A stretch of DNA of 64,000 bases from Candidatus Pantoea gossypiicola (GTDB lineage Bacteria > Pseudomonadota > Gammaproteobacteria > Enterobacterales > Enterobacteriaceae). Below, one piece after another: positions 10,333 through 20,400 of the stretch. Position 1 is the first letter of the stretch, and each line of letters starts with the position of its first letter. The translations under genes and the position numbers were made by a program. The notes beneath the pieces were generated by a model. It was not told where the DNA came from, made no database searches, and saw only the letters and a program-made list of their open reading frames with translations. The stretch spans positions 62,001-126,000 of the forward strand of contig NZ_VWVM01000011.1 of the NCBI RefSeq assembly GCF_008632075.1. The letters are read 5' to 3'.

Positions 10333-11706
10333 ATGAAAAAACAAGCACGCCTGTTTAGCGCATTAGCCCTGAGTATTGGGATGAGCCTTGCCGCCGCGCC
10401 AGACGCGATGGCAACGCTGCCAGCACAAATTGCGGGCCAGCCGCTGCCAAGTCTGGCACCGATGCTGGAAAAAGTGTTACCTGCCGTGGTCAGTGTTCAC
10501 GTGGAAGGCACTGATTCGGGTGCACAGGCTCAGGATATTCCTGAACCCCTGAAGCGTTTTTTCGGCCAGATGCCTGGCGGAAACAATCAGCCACAGCCAT
10601 TTGAAGGCTTAGGTTCTGGCGTCATCATTGATGCCGCTAAAGGCTACGTGCTGACCAACAATCACGTGGTCAACGGTGCGGATAAGATCAACGTACAGCT
10701 TGGCGACGGCAGCGAATACGAAGCCAAACTGATCGGCCATGATGAGCAGACCGATATCGCGCTGATTCAGATTCAGGGCGCAAAAAACCTCACGCAGGTG
10801 AAAGTCGCAGACTCCGATCAGCTGAAAGTGGGTGATTTCGCGGTGGCGATCGGTAACCCGTTTGGTCTGGGGCAGACAGCCACCTCCGGAATTATTTCTG
10901 CGCTGGGCCGCAGCGGCCTGAATCTCGAAGGGCTGGAAAACTTTATTCAGACCGATGCCGCCATTAACCGCGGTAACTCGGGCGGCGCGCTGGTTAATCT
11001 TAACGGTGAGCTTATCGGTATCAACACCGCGATTCTGGCCTCCAGCGGCGGTAACATCGGCATTGGCTTTGCGATTCCGAGCGATATGGCGATGAACCTC
11101 GCGCAGCAGCTGATCAAATTTGGTGAAGTGAAGCGCGGTCAGCTCGGCATCAAAGGCACTGAAATGACGGCGGATATGGCTAAAGCGTTCAATGTCGATG
11201 CGCAGCGCGGGGCCTTTGTCTCAGAAGTCTTACCGCAGTCTGCCGCACAGAAAGCGGGCGTGAAGTCCGGCGATATCATTACGTCGATCAACGACAAGCC
11301 GATTACCAGCTTCGCAGAATTACGCGTCAAAGTGGGCACCACGCCGCCAGGCGAGCAGGTTAAACTTGGCCTGCTGCGTGAAGGTAAACCGCTAACCGTT
11401 ACCGTCACGCTGGAACAGAGCGCCCAGAGTACCGCCAGCGCTCAGCTGATGTCACCTGCACTTCAGGGCGCAACCCTGAGTGATGGACAGACCAAAACCG
11501 GTGATAAAGGCGTGAAGGTCGATACCATCGAAAAAGGGACACCGGCTGAACAGGTTGGCCTGCAGAAAGATGATGTGATTATCGGCGTTAACCGCAATCG
11601 CGTTCAGACCATTGCAGAAATGCGTAAAATTCTGGAAGGAAAACCGCCGGTACTGGCACTGAATGTGGTGCGCGGCGATGAAAGTATCTATCTGTTGTTG
11701 AGATAA
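10333..11706 (+). CDS. degQ: Periplasmic serine endoprotease DegQ
   Basis: HtrA-family periplasmic protease/chaperone, 457 residues. The signal peptide is at ~1-27 (MKKQARLFSALALSIGMSL, cleavage near AMA). The trypsin-like domain carries the triad motifs TNNHVV (His), TDIALIQI (Asp) and GNSGGALV (Ser), followed by two PDZ domains (~260-350 and ~370-455). The start at 10333 is chosen because it opens a normal signal peptide and gives the family length; the in-frame upstream extension has none. degS follows, as in E. coli. Confidence 0.96.
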   Translation: MKKQARLFSALALSIGMSLAAAPDAMATLPAQIAGQPLPSLAPMLEKVLPAVVSVHVEGTDSGAQAQDIPEPLKRFFGQMPGGNNQPQPFEGLGSGVIIDAAKGYVLTNNHVVNGADKINVQLGDGSEYEAKLIGHDEQTDIALIQIQGAKNLTQVKVADSDQLKVGDFAVAIGNPFGLGQTATSGIISALGRSGLNLEGLENFIQTDAAINRGNSGGALVNLNGELIGINTAILASSGGNIGIGFAIPSDMAMNLAQQLIKFGEVKRGQLGIKGTEMTADMAKAFNVDAQRGAFVSEVLPQSAAQKAGVKSGDIITSINDKPITSFAELRVKVGTTPPGEQVKLGLLREGKPLTVTVTLEQSAQSTASAQLMSPALQGATLSDGQTKTGDKGVKVDTIEKGTPAEQVGLQKDDVIIGVNRNRVQTIAEMRKILEGKPPVLALNVVRGDESIYLLLR

Positions 11707-11718
11707 ACCTCGCATTAC

Positions 11719-11746
11719 GGCGGACACAAGCGCGTGTATGTCCGCC
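11719..11746. other. Stem-loop between degQ and degS
   Basis: An eight-base perfect inverted repeat GGCGGACA / TGTCCGCC around a 12-base loop, with no T tract. It may attenuate read-through from degQ into degS. Confidence 0.45.
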
Positions 11747-11795
11747 GCTCTCATGTTATTCTCCCCTGCGATCTCCCCTGGCGTGATTTAACACC

Positions 11796-12857
11796 ATGTT
11801 TCTTAAACTTTTGCGTGCCGTAGTGCTGGGCCTGATTGTGGCGGGTATTTTGCTCGCAGCACTGCCTGCACTGCGTATGGGCAGCGACGCCCTCTATAAC
11901 CACGACAATATCGCCGACGAAACGCCCTTTAGCTTCAATCAGGGGGTGCGCCGCGCCGTGCCTGCCGTTGTGAACGTTTACAACCGCAGCGCCCATGGCA
12001 ACAACAATCGTGGCATCACTACCCTGGGTTCAGGGGTGATCATGAATACGAAAGGCTACATCCTGACCAACAAGCATGTGATCAACAATGCCGATCAGAT
12101 TATCGTGGCATTGCAGGATGGCCGCTTCTTTGAAGCGACGCTGGTGGGTTCCGATGGCATGACCGATCTGGCCGTGCTGAAGATTACTGCTTCTGGCCTG
12201 CCTGTTATCCCGATCAATCCCAACCGGCAACCGCATATCGGTGATGTCGTGATGGCGATAGGTAACCCCTATAACCTGGGACAGACGGTGACGCAGGGCA
12301 TTATCAGCGCCACGGGTCGGGTTGGACTGAGTTCATCAGGCCGTCAGAACTTCCTGCAGACCGATGCGTCGATCAATCAGGGTAACTCCGGTGGCGCGCT
12401 GATTAACTCGCTTGGCGAGCTGATGGGCATTAACACCCTGACCTTCGATAAAAGTAACGATGGCGAAACGCCGGAAGGGATTGGCTTCGCCATTCCAACC
12501 GTCTTAGCCTCAAAAATCATGGATAAGCTGATTCGTGATGGCCGGGTCATCCGCGGCTATATCGGCATTACCGGGCGTGAGTTGCCGCCGCTGCACGGAC
12601 AGGGCAGCAATCTGGATCGGGTTCAGGGGATTATTGTCAGTGTGGTCACGCCAGATGGACCGGCAGATAAAGCCGGGATTCAGGCCAACGATGTATTGCT
12701 CAGCGTAAACGGCAAGCCAGCCATCTCCGCGCAGGAGACCATGGATCAGGTGGCCGAAATTCGTCCGGGTTCAGTAATTGATGTGCAGGTGCTGCGAAAC
12801 GATCAGAAGCTGACGCTGCCGGTGACCATTCAGGAATTTCCGGATAGCAGCAGCTGA
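11796..12857 (+). CDS. degS: Membrane-anchored serine protease DegS
   Basis: Site-1 protease of the sigma-E response: it senses unfolded outer-membrane protein C-termini through its PDZ domain and cleaves RseA. The 353-residue protein has an N-terminal membrane anchor (~5-27), triad motifs TNKHVI, TDLAVLKI and GNSGGALI, and a single PDZ domain (~255-345); one PDZ and no cleavable signal separate it from DegQ. Gene order after it departs from E. coli, where mdh and argR follow. Confidence 0.97.
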   Translation: MFLKLLRAVVLGLIVAGILLAALPALRMGSDALYNHDNIADETPFSFNQGVRRAVPAVVNVYNRSAHGNNNRGITTLGSGVIMNTKGYILTNKHVINNADQIIVALQDGRFFEATLVGSDGMTDLAVLKITASGLPVIPINPNRQPHIGDVVMAIGNPYNLGQTVTQGIISATGRVGLSSSGRQNFLQTDASINQGNSGGALINSLGELMGINTLTFDKSNDGETPEGIGFAIPTVLASKIMDKLIRDGRVIRGYIGITGRELPPLHGQGSNLDRVQGIIVSVVTPDGPADKAGIQANDVLLSVNGKPAISAQETMDQVAEIRPGSVIDVQVLRNDQKLTLPVTIQEFPDSSS

Positions 12858-12897
12858 TTGGCGGGGTTTTAAACTACCAGCAATGCCTTAGCCGGAG

Positions 12898-13002
12898 GGG
12901 CGGGGATGGCCCATCTGAAGAGCAAAGCGTCCGAGCCAGGATGGCGAGGCAGACCTACAGGGATGTAGGTTTCCTTTGCGATCCGATGGGCCATCCCTGC
13001 CC
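12898..13002. repeat. Intergenic inverted-repeat element at the degS-epmA junction
   Basis: Two 18-bp arms at 12898-12915 and 12985-13002 are complementary at 17 of 18 positions. Between them lies a second hairpin, ACCTACA (12953-12959), loop GGGA, TGTAGGT (12964-12970). The nested form and GGGA loop recur in the array at 61837-62144. It fills almost the whole degS-epmA gap between convergent genes and may be a miniature mobile or repetitive element. Confidence 0.75.
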
Positions 13003-13017
13003 TTTTCGCCCGGACTT

Positions 13018-13995
13018 TTAGCAACGATCCACCGGAAAGGCGATCACCTCACTCAGTGACTCCGCTTTTAACGCCAGCATAATGAGCCGATCAATACCCA
13101 GCGCGACCCCGGAACAGGCGGGCATACCGTGCGCCAGCGCATCCAGCAGATAGGTATCAATCGGATGGACCGGCAGGCCGCGCGCCGCACGGCGGCGGTT
13201 ATCCTGTTCAAAGCGCTGACGCTGCTCACGGCTGTCGGTCAGTTCACGGAAGCCGTTCGCCAGCTCAATACCCTTGTAATAGACCTCGAAACGCTCGGCC
13301 ACACGATGATCTTCCGTACTGATCTCCGCCAGTGCTGCCTGGCTGGCCGGGAAATGATAAACGAAGCAGGGCTTGTCCTGACCAATCTTTGGTTCCACAC
13401 CCAGCATAAACAGCAGCATCAGTAAGGTATCGCGATCCTCTTCTGCACGCGCCAGCTCGCCCTCACCCAGCTTCTCTGCCGCTTCACGCAACTGTGATTT
13501 ATCTGCTGACAGCGGATCCAGCTCAAGATGGCGGATGAACGCTTGCTGATAAGAGAGCGACTCTGCGCTGTCACACTCCAGCACCTGCTGCATCAGATCA
13601 TCGACTTCGTTCATCAGACGGTACATGTCGTAATGCGGACGATACCACTCCAGCATGGTAAATTCGGGGTTGTGGTGACGTCCCGCCTCTTCATTGCGGA
13701 AGCTGCGCGCCATCTGGTAGATCGGGCCACTGCCCGCCGCCAGCAGGCGTTTCATATGATATTCCGGGCTGGTCATCAGCCAGAGATCGCGTCCCTGCGC
13801 CGCACCAGGCCCGACAAAACGCGTCTGGAACGGCACCAGATGGATATCGGTAATCGTTGCCTGGCTCATCGCCGGCGTATCGACTTCCAGCACGCCGCGA
13901 TCGGCAAAGAAACGACGCACTTCAGCTAAAATAGCGGCGCGTTTTAACAAATTGGCGATGGATGCGCTTGGTTGCCAGCTTGTCGTTTCGCTCAT
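13018..13995 (-). CDS. epmA: EF-P (R)-beta-lysine ligase EpmA
   Basis: Class II lysyl-tRNA-synthetase-like enzyme (PoxA/GenX) that attaches (R)-beta-lysine to EF-P instead of to tRNA. The 325 residues comprise a catalytic core only, without an anticodon domain. Class II motifs are seen in [20 protein letters not shown] (motif 2) and [14 protein letters not shown] (motif 3). Its substrate protein (efp) and the aminomutase (epmB) lie within 4 kb, so three of the four EF-P modification genes are nearby; epmC is not in the window. Confidence 0.97.
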   Translation of the reverse strand: MSETTSWQPSASIANLLKRAAILAEVRRFFADRGVLEVDTPAMSQATITDIHLVPFQTRFVGPGAAQGRDLWLMTSPEYHMKRLLAAGSGPIYQMARSFRNEEAGRHHNPEFTMLEWYRPHYDMYRLMNEVDDLMQQVLECDSAESLSYQQAFIRHLELDPLSADKSQLREAAEKLGEGELARAEEDRDTLLMLLFMLGVEPKIGQDKPCFVYHFPASQAALAEISTEDHRVAERFEVYYKGIELANGFRELTDSREQRQRFEQDNRRRAARGLPVHPIDTYLLDALAHGMPACSGVALGIDRLIMLALKAESLSEVIAFPVDRC

Positions 13996-14019
13996 GGTGA
14001 TGACTCCTGATACAAATTA

Positions 14020-14028
14020 GGGGGGGGG
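14020..14028. repeat. G9 homopolymer upstream of epmA
   Basis: Nine consecutive G residues about 25 bp upstream of the epmA start codon (C9 in the epmA sense). Such tracts are prone to slippage and here could alter promoter or leader spacing. Confidence 0.6.
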
Positions 14029-14132
14029 AAGTCTACCTGCAATGCCTGCGGCAAACAATCTCGTGCCCGCGATGCCAAAAACAGCGTTTCGGCTTCTATA
14101 CTTAAGCGGTTAAATCACAAAGGAATCCCACT

Positions 14133-14657
14133 ATGTCTCCATGGAAAACAGTTGTTGCCAGCCTGAGTGCTTTTCTCTCTGTTGCCTGTAGCACCACACC
14201 GCCAAAGAACGTCACGGTCGTTGATAACTTTGACAGCCAGCGCTACCTCGGTCAGTGGTATGAGATTGCCCGCCTTAACCATCCCTTTGAGCGTGGCCTT
14301 GAGCAGGTGACGGCACACTACAGCCCGCGTGAAGATGGCGGTCTGAAAGTGATCAATCGTGGCTATAACGTCAAAAAGCAGCGCTGGCAGGAGAGCGTCG
14401 GTAAAGCCTATTTTACTGGTGAACCCCAGCGTGCGTCGCTGAAAGTCTCTTTCTTTGGCCCCTTTTACGGCGGCTATAACGTTATCGCACTGGATCCCGA
14501 CTATCGCTATGCGCTGGTGTGCGGCCCGAATCGCCATTATCTCTGGATACTGTCACGGACACCCCAACTGGAGCCAGGCGTAAAAGAGAAACTGGTTGAA
14601 CAGGCGCGTCGGGATGGTTTCCCGGTCGAAGAGTTAATCTGGGTAAAACAGAAATAG
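14133..14657 (+). CDS. blc: Outer-membrane lipocalin Blc
   Basis: Bacterial lipocalin lipoprotein that binds lysophospholipids or fatty acids at the outer membrane. The 174 residues carry a lipobox SVAC with Cys19, the lipocalin motif YLGQWYEIARL, the PFYGGYNVIALD strand and the YALVCGPNRHYLWILSR motif. RBS AAAGGA precedes the ATG. In E. coli sugE and ampC are neighbours; neither is present here. Confidence 0.96.
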   Translation: MSPWKTVVASLSAFLSVACSTTPPKNVTVVDNFDSQRYLGQWYEIARLNHPFERGLEQVTAHYSPREDGGLKVINRGYNVKKQRWQESVGKAYFTGEPQRASLKVSFFGPFYGGYNVIALDPDYRYALVCGPNRHYLWILSRTPQLEPGVKEKLVEQARRDGFPVEELIWVKQK

Positions 14658-14670
14658 TGCAGACGATGAC

Positions 14671-14701
14671 AAGCCGGTACGAAAAGTCTTTCGTACCGGT
14701 T
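14671..14701. terminator. Hairpin between convergent blc and ecnB
   Basis: A strong stem AACCGGTACGAAAG / CTTTTCGTACCGGCTT on the minus strand, without a long T tract. It probably ends transcription from both sides. Confidence 0.5.
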
Positions 14702-14712
14702 GGAATAACAGG

Positions 14713-14847
14713 TTACTTCGTGCTGTTCTGAATCGCCTGGCCACCCGCTTCGACATCTTCACCGACGCCACGCGTGGTATTACACGCCGTCAGCAGAGAA
14801 GAGAGCACCAGTACAGAGAAGATTGCGGCAATACTTTTCTTTAACAT
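14713..14847 (-). CDS. ecnB: Entericidin B-type lipoprotein
   Basis: A 44-residue lipoprotein, too short for routine ORF calling. The minus-strand ATG ends at 14847, preceded by AAGGA. It has an N-terminal hydrophobic signal, the lipobox LLTAC with Cys22, and the family core [14 protein letters not shown]. Entericidin B is the toxin-like partner of the entericidin locus in enteric bacteria. It lies directly downstream of ecnA and efp, as in E. coli. The tail (QAIQNSTK) is shorter than in E. coli. Confidence 0.93.
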   Translation of the reverse strand: MLKKSIAAIFSVLVLSSLLTACNTTRGVGEDVEAGGQAIQNSTK

Positions 14848-14949
14848 AACAATGTCCTTTTTGATGGATGTAAAGTACAGCGTTTTAAGCATAGCCGGAT
14901 TTCAGGCAGTTGCTGTGGGCGTGACTCTAAAAAGGACAATCAGTTAAGG

Positions 14950-15081
14950 TCATTTTGCCGCACGCGAAATGGCACCACCTAAGTGGGAGACATCTTCACC
15001 AAAACCGTGGAATGTGTTGCAGGCGCTAAGCGCAGAAGAGACCAGCAACGCGAATGCGATTAATTTTGCCAGCTTGATCAT
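14950..15081 (-). CDS. ecnA: Entericidin A-type lipoprotein
   Basis: A 43-residue lipoprotein found by translating the gap between efp and ecnB. It has the hydrophobic signal LIAFALLVSSALSAC with lipobox Cys21, then NTFHGFGEDVSHLGGAISR, matching entericidin A. Entericidin A is described as the antidote partner of EcnB. Terminator and RBS-like sequences separate it from efp and ecnB. Confidence 0.92.
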   Translation of the reverse strand: MIKLAKLIAFALLVSSALSACNTFHGFGEDVSHLGGAISRAAK

Positions 15082-15092
15082 TTTTTCTCTCA

Positions 15093-15124
15093 GACAAGAA
15101 AAAGGCGCACCAGAAGATGCGCCT
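15093..15124 (-). terminator. Rho-independent terminator of efp
   Basis: The stem AGGCGCA / TGCGCCT is followed on the minus strand by TTTTTC. It lies between the efp stop and the ecnA start, so ecnA needs read-through or its own promoter. Confidence 0.8.
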
Positions 15125-15131
15125 GCGAATC

Positions 15132-15698
15132 TTATTTTACGCGTGACACGTATTCGCCAGAGCGGGTGTCAACTTTCACCACTTCACCCTCCTGCACGAA
15201 CAATGGCACTTTCACCACAGCGCCGGTAGACAGCTTGGCTGGCTTACCGCCGGTCCCCGCAGTGTCACCTTTCAGGCCTGGATCGGTTTCCACGATTTCA
15301 GCTTCGATAAAGTTTGGCGGCTGAACGGCGATTGGACGACCGTTCCACAGCGTAACGATACATTCTGCGTTGTCCTGCAGCCATTTCGCTGCTTCGCCCA
15401 CAGTCTTCTCTTCAACCGGGAACTGCTCAAAGCTCTCCTGGTGCATGAAGTGGTAAAACTCACCGTCGTTGTACAGGTAGCTCAGGTTGGTATCCATCAC
15501 GTCTGCGCCTTCGGCGGAGTCGGTGGATTTAAAAGTTTTCTCAACGCGAGAACCCGTCAGCAGGCGACGCATTTTAACGCGTGCGAATGCCTGACCTTTA
15601 CCCGGTTTAACGAACTCACTGGATTCGATGGCATATGGCTCGCCTTCAAACATGATTTTAAGACCGGGACGGAAATCGTTGCTAGAATAAGTCGCCAT
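15132..15698 (-). CDS. efp: Elongation factor P
   Basis: Three-domain, tRNA-shaped factor that rescues ribosomes stalled on polyproline. The 188 residues run from [20 protein letters not shown] to the C-terminal [10 protein letters not shown]. The beta-lysylation loop reads [11 protein letters not shown], with the acceptor lysine expected at KPGKG. Divergent from epmB across 43 bp, and near epmA, which together supply its modification. Confidence 0.98.
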   Translation of the reverse strand: MATYSSNDFRPGLKIMFEGEPYAIESSEFVKPGKGQAFARVKMRRLLTGSRVEKTFKSTDSAEGADVMDTNLSYLYNDGEFYHFMHQESFEQFPVEEKTVGEAAKWLQDNAECIVTLWNGRPIAVQPPNFIEAEIVETDPGLKGDTAGTGGKPAKLSTGAVVKVPLFVQEGEVVKVDTRSGEYVSRVK

Positions 15699-15741
15699 GA
15701 AGGCCCTCTACGAAAATTGATACTGGTACTAAGCCAAAAAA

Positions 15742-16770
15742 ATGGCACACATTGTAACCCTAAAAATACCTTCCAGAGAAGATTGGTTGCAGCAACTTGC
15801 TGATGTTGTCACTGAACCTGATGAATTACTGCGGATTTTAGCCCTGGATCAGCACACAGAGCTGACAGAGGGTGCGGATGCGCGGCGTCTTTTCGCCCTG
15901 CGTGTTCCGCATGCGTTCATCCGGCGGATGAAAAAAGGCGATGCGCACGATCCACTGCTGCTGCAGGTATTGACTCAGCGTCAGGAATTCATCGATGCGC
16001 CAGGTTATAGCACCGATCCGCTCGATGAACAAAGCAACGTTGTACCTGGATTGCTGCATAAATACCTAAACCGGGCGTTATTGCTGGTAAAAGGCGGCTG
16101 CGCGGTCAACTGTCGCTACTGCTTCCGTCGTCACTTCCCCTATCAGGATAATCCCGGCAACAAGCGGAGCTGGCAGGCTGCTCTGGACTATATCGCCGAT
16201 CATCCTGAGCTGGATGAGATCATTTTCTCCGGCGGCGATCCGTTAATGGCAAAAGATCATGAGCTCGCCTGGTTGATCGCAGCGCTGGAAAAGATCCCGC
16301 ACCTTAAGCGTCTGCGCATCCATAGCCGTTTGCCGGTGGTAATCCCCGCGCGCATCACCGATCAGCTCTGTCTGATGCTCAGCGAAACCCGTCTGCAGGT
16401 GTTGATGGTGACGCACATCAATCATGCGCAGGAGATCGATGATGAGCTGCGCGAGGCGATGATCAGCCTGAAGCGTGCCGGGGTGACCCTGCTGAATCAG
16501 AGCGTGCTGCTACGTGGCGTCAATGATAATGCCCGGACGCTGGCCACGCTGAGCAATGCGTTGTTTGATGCGGGTATTCTGCCCTACTATCTGCACGTGC
16601 TGGATAAGGTACAGGGTGCCGCGCATTTCTTTGTGTCTGATGAGGAAGCCCGTCAACTGGTGCGTGCCCTGCTGTCACAGGTCTCGGGTTATCTGGTGCC
16701 AAAGCTGGCGCGAGAAATTGGTGGGGAGCCAAGTAAAACACCGTTAGATTTACAGTTGCGTCAGGAATAA
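15742..16770 (+). CDS. epmB: EF-P-specific lysine 2,3-aminomutase EpmB
   Basis: Radical-SAM enzyme that turns (S)-alpha-lysine into (R)-beta-lysine for EF-P modification. The 342 residues show the radical-SAM motif C-x3-C-x2-C (Cys120, 124, 127 in GGCAVNCRYCFRRHFPY), IFSGGDPLM, and the PLP-lysine region near the C-terminus (PKLAREIGGEPSKTPLDL). It overlaps the efp promoter region divergently; this efp-epmB head-to-head order is conserved in enterics. Confidence 0.97.
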   Translation: MAHIVTLKIPSREDWLQQLADVVTEPDELLRILALDQHTELTEGADARRLFALRVPHAFIRRMKKGDAHDPLLLQVLTQRQEFIDAPGYSTDPLDEQSNVVPGLLHKYLNRALLLVKGGCAVNCRYCFRRHFPYQDNPGNKRSWQAALDYIADHPELDEIIFSGGDPLMAKDHELAWLIAALEKIPHLKRLRIHSRLPVVIPARITDQLCLMLSETRLQVLMVTHINHAQEIDDELREAMISLKRAGVTLLNQSVLLRGVNDNARTLATLSNALFDAGILPYYLHVLDKVQGAAHFFVSDEEARQLVRALLSQVSGYLVPKLAREIGGEPSKTPLDLQLRQE

Positions 16771-16822
16771 CATTACCGGTAGATTCTCCCCTGATTAACG
16801 CACTTCATTAACAAGGATGTTT

Positions 16823-17446
16823 ATGTGTGTCATTCTGGTCATTGATGATCATCCGGCAATTTGTTTTGCCGTCAAAGCGGTGCTGGAAAAAGAGCCCGGC
16901 TTTACCGTAGCGACCTCGCGTGGGGGTCAGGTGTTGTTACAACTGCATCAGCATGCGCCCCAACTGCTCATACTGGACATCGCGCTGGAGAATGAAGATG
17001 GGCTGCTGCTCTTACCACGCATTCGTGAGCATTATCCCGACTGTAAAATCCTGATCCACAGTGGTTTGCCTGCGCAAAGCTACGCCGGGCGCGCCCTGCA
17101 GGCTGGTGCAGATGGCTTTATCAGCAAACAGACCTCTCTGCTGCACCTCCTCCCTGCGTGCCATCTGCTGCTGAATGGCTATACGGTTTTCCCGACAGGA
17201 ATTGCTCTCCAGTCCCTATCTGATAACACCCGCGATCCTCGTCAGCTTCTGGCTAAATTTTCCAACAGGGAAATGGTGGTGCTGCGCCTCTTACAGGAAG
17301 GCAAAAGCCATAAAGCGATTGCCGATCAGCTGGCGCTGAGCCACAAAACGGTCAGTACTTACAAAGCCCGGATTCTGGAAAAAAGCGGGGCAAATTCAAT
17401 TGAACAGCTAACTGAATGGCTTGCTGCGGATGCTGCTTCGCCATGA
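16823..17446 (+). CDS. NarL/LuxR-type response regulator (BvgA/EvgA-like)
   Basis: Receiver plus LuxR-type helix-turn-helix, 207 residues. The receiver has DD at 8-9, the phospho-acceptor Asp52 (LLILDIALENEDG) and the switch Lys in FISKQ; the C-terminal HTH is SNREMVVLRLLQEGKSHKAI and SHKTVSTYKARILEKS. I choose the ATG at 16823 over 16817 because AAGG at 16813-16816 is spaced six bases from it. The stop overlaps the kinase start (ATGA), so the two genes are translationally coupled. Target genes are unknown; the neighbouring DUF1090 and usher genes are candidates. Confidence 0.9.
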   Translation: MCVILVIDDHPAICFAVKAVLEKEPGFTVATSRGGQVLLQLHQHAPQLLILDIALENEDGLLLLPRIREHYPDCKILIHSGLPAQSYAGRALQAGADGFISKQTSLLHLLPACHLLLNGYTVFPTGIALQSLSDNTRDPRQLLAKFSNREMVVLRLLQEGKSHKAIADQLALSHKTVSTYKARILEKSGANSIEQLTEWLAADAASP

Positions 17447-20400
17447 GGTGGATTGCATTTCTGCTGCTGCTGTTTTGCACCCAGTCACCTGCGGCAGAAT
17501 CCCTTCAGCTATTAGCCCATACGCAGTTCTCACTTAAACATCCTGAGCTGACTCAACAGGAGTGGCAGTGGATTTATGGCAAAAAGTCACTGCGCCTGGC
17601 GGCCTGGAAACCCGTAAACCCGCCCTACTCACTTATCCCCGGCCGTCAGGACTACAGCGGCATCGCAGCCGATTATCTTGGCATCATCGCAGCTACGTTA
17701 CGCCTGCCGGTTACGGTCATCCTGTATGAAAATCGTGAAGAGGCGCTGCGCGCGCTCAGGCTGGGAACCGCTGATGTTATCGCCTTTGCCCAGCATGACG
17801 CCCTCTTTTCTCACCTGACTCTGAGCCAGCCATGGAGTACCTCTTTGCCGGTGCTGGTCAGCAGACAAGGCAGTGATGCCTCTCCAGGTACTGCGCTGCG
17901 GATTGGCGTTGATCGCGATGACAGTCATGCTGAGGATGAAAAAAAACGTTTTCCGTCTGCCCTGTTCATCCCTTTTGATTACACACGCCAGGCACTGGAA
18001 GCCGTGACTTTCGGTAACCTCGACCTTTACCTCGGTGATCTCATCACCACGCAATACCTGATCAATCAGGAGAATCTCAAGGAGCTGGATGTTGAGATCC
18101 GGCATGGCGTGCCCGCGCCTGCCTTTTCCTTTGCGGCTATACCCGATCAGCGCAACTGGATTGTGATTATTAACAAACTCCTGTCCCGCATTCCGCAATC
18201 GACCCAGGCCGAGATCCAGCAACGCTGGCGCGGCGGTTCTTCCGCCAGAGACAAACAAGAACTCAAACCCCATTTGAGTCAGCTTGAGGAAAAATGGCTC
18301 AGTGAGAATCCGCAGGTGACGGTTTCGGTGCTCAACGATAATTTTCCACTGAGTTACATCGATCAACAGGGGCAGTTTCAGGGCATCCTCGCCGATGTGC
18401 TGTCAGCCATACAAAAACGTGTGGGGCTGCAGTTCGTTATTCGTCGGGAAAAAAAACTGACTGATGCTTTTGCTGCGCTGCGCCAGGGTGAGAGTGAGGT
18501 GCTGGCGGGCGCCTCACTTTACAGCGCCCAGCAGCAGGGTTTGCTGGCCTCACGCGCGATTTTCTACTCGTCACGCGCGCTGGTGATTTCCCGTAATGCG
18601 CCAGCAGATATCCTGCCGCAGCGCCTCGCCTATCTGTACGGTGAACAGCCTGAGCAAAAATTACATGAGTACTATCCTGACAGTCATTTACTCGCGGTTA
18701 ATCGCTGGCAGGAGGGTTTGGATAAAATCGTACGGGGCGAAGCCGATGGCATGCTGATGCCGCTGATCGTGGCTGAGCCGCTGGTTAACGGTCGCTATGC
18801 TAAGCAACTCAGGCTCACACAGGGGCTATGGCATGAACCGTTGCGCGTGGTTCTGGCCTCCGCAGGTAAGCAATACACGTTAGCCAGTATTCTCGACAAA
18901 ACGCTGATGAGCCTGCCACCTGAAGAGATGAACGCCATCATCAGCACTAAGCAGTCAGAGTTGCCTGCCACGATCTCAGCGCGACATCTGCCCACCAGCC
19001 TGCCGCTCGGGTGGCTACCGGTCATGGTTATCCCCTGGCTGATCGCACTCATCTGGCTCATCTGGCGTTACCTGCGCCAGCGCAAAGCGTTACAACAGGC
19101 ACAGCATCGTGTTCAGCAACAAAACGCCTTTCTGGCAACCCTGAGCCATGAAATACGTAACCCACTCAGTGCCATCAACGGCATGCTGGAGTTACTCTGC
19201 CAGCCCCGATCGGCTACTCATCCTGATGACGATGCCCTGCGTGTCGCCTATGAAGCGACTGACGCACTGCTTAGCCTGACCAGTGAAATCCTCGACTTTA
19301 CCCGGCTGGAAGCAAACCGGCTCATTCTGCGTCCGGAACCGGTCTCACTGCGGGCGCTGCTGGAGTCTGTGGCCGCTGTTTATGAAAGCATTGCCCGCCA
19401 GAAGAATCTGCGCCTGCTACTGGCCATTGATGCAGCCCTGAGCCGTAAAGTGCTGGCTGACCCGCTGCGTCTGCGCCAGATTGTGACTAACCTGCTGGGC
19501 AATGCGATAAAATTCACTTCCGCAGGTGACATTCTGCTGGAAGCTCTCTGCGATGAAAAACCTGATGCATTACTGTTTATCACCCTGCGCGTGCAGGACA
19601 GCGGTGCAGGCATTGATCCTGCGACAGCACAGTGCCTGTTCCAGCCCTTCTCGCAGGGAGAAAGCGAGAGTGTCGCTCAGGGCAGCGGTATGGGGCTCTA
19701 CATCTCTCGTTCACTGGCGCGCATGATGGGCGGCGATATTGTGTTACACAGCAAGCCGGGTAAAGGGTCGACGTTTAGTGTCACCCTGCAACTGCGGCAG
19801 TTGGAAGAGTCTGACTTCTCTCAGCCTGATGTCACCCCCTCTTCCCCGAGTCGTCGTTCGCTCTGCGTGCTGGTGGTGGACGATCAGCCCGCTAACCGGT
19901 TTCTTTTACGACAGCAGCTACGCTGGCTCGGTCATGAGGCCATTGAATGTACTGATTTGGCGCAAATCGCCGATGACATCACCCGCTACAGTCCTGAACT
20001 GGTGATAACCGACTGCCTTATGCCGCAGCAAAGCGGTTTTACCCTGACGCGTAACTTGAAACAGCGCTGGCCACACCTCACCATCTGGGGCATCTCCGCC
20101 GATCGTGACAAACAGACGCTGGAAGCGGCGGCTGAAGCGGGTATGACAATCTGCTTACCTAAGCCGCTCACGCTGGGCGAATTACAAAAACAACTGGATC
20201 AGCTCATGCAGCCTGTCGCAACGCTCTGGTCACCTGCGGCCCTGCCGGATGCTCTGCTCTCCAGCACTCATTATCTTCCGTTTCTTCAGATGCAAATCAC
20301 TGCGCTGGATGAGGCGCTAACCGATCTTGCCTGCTGGCAGCAGGATGGTCAGCCGCCGCTCTCCGCGACGCTGCATCGTCTGCAGGGTGGCGTTGCCCTG

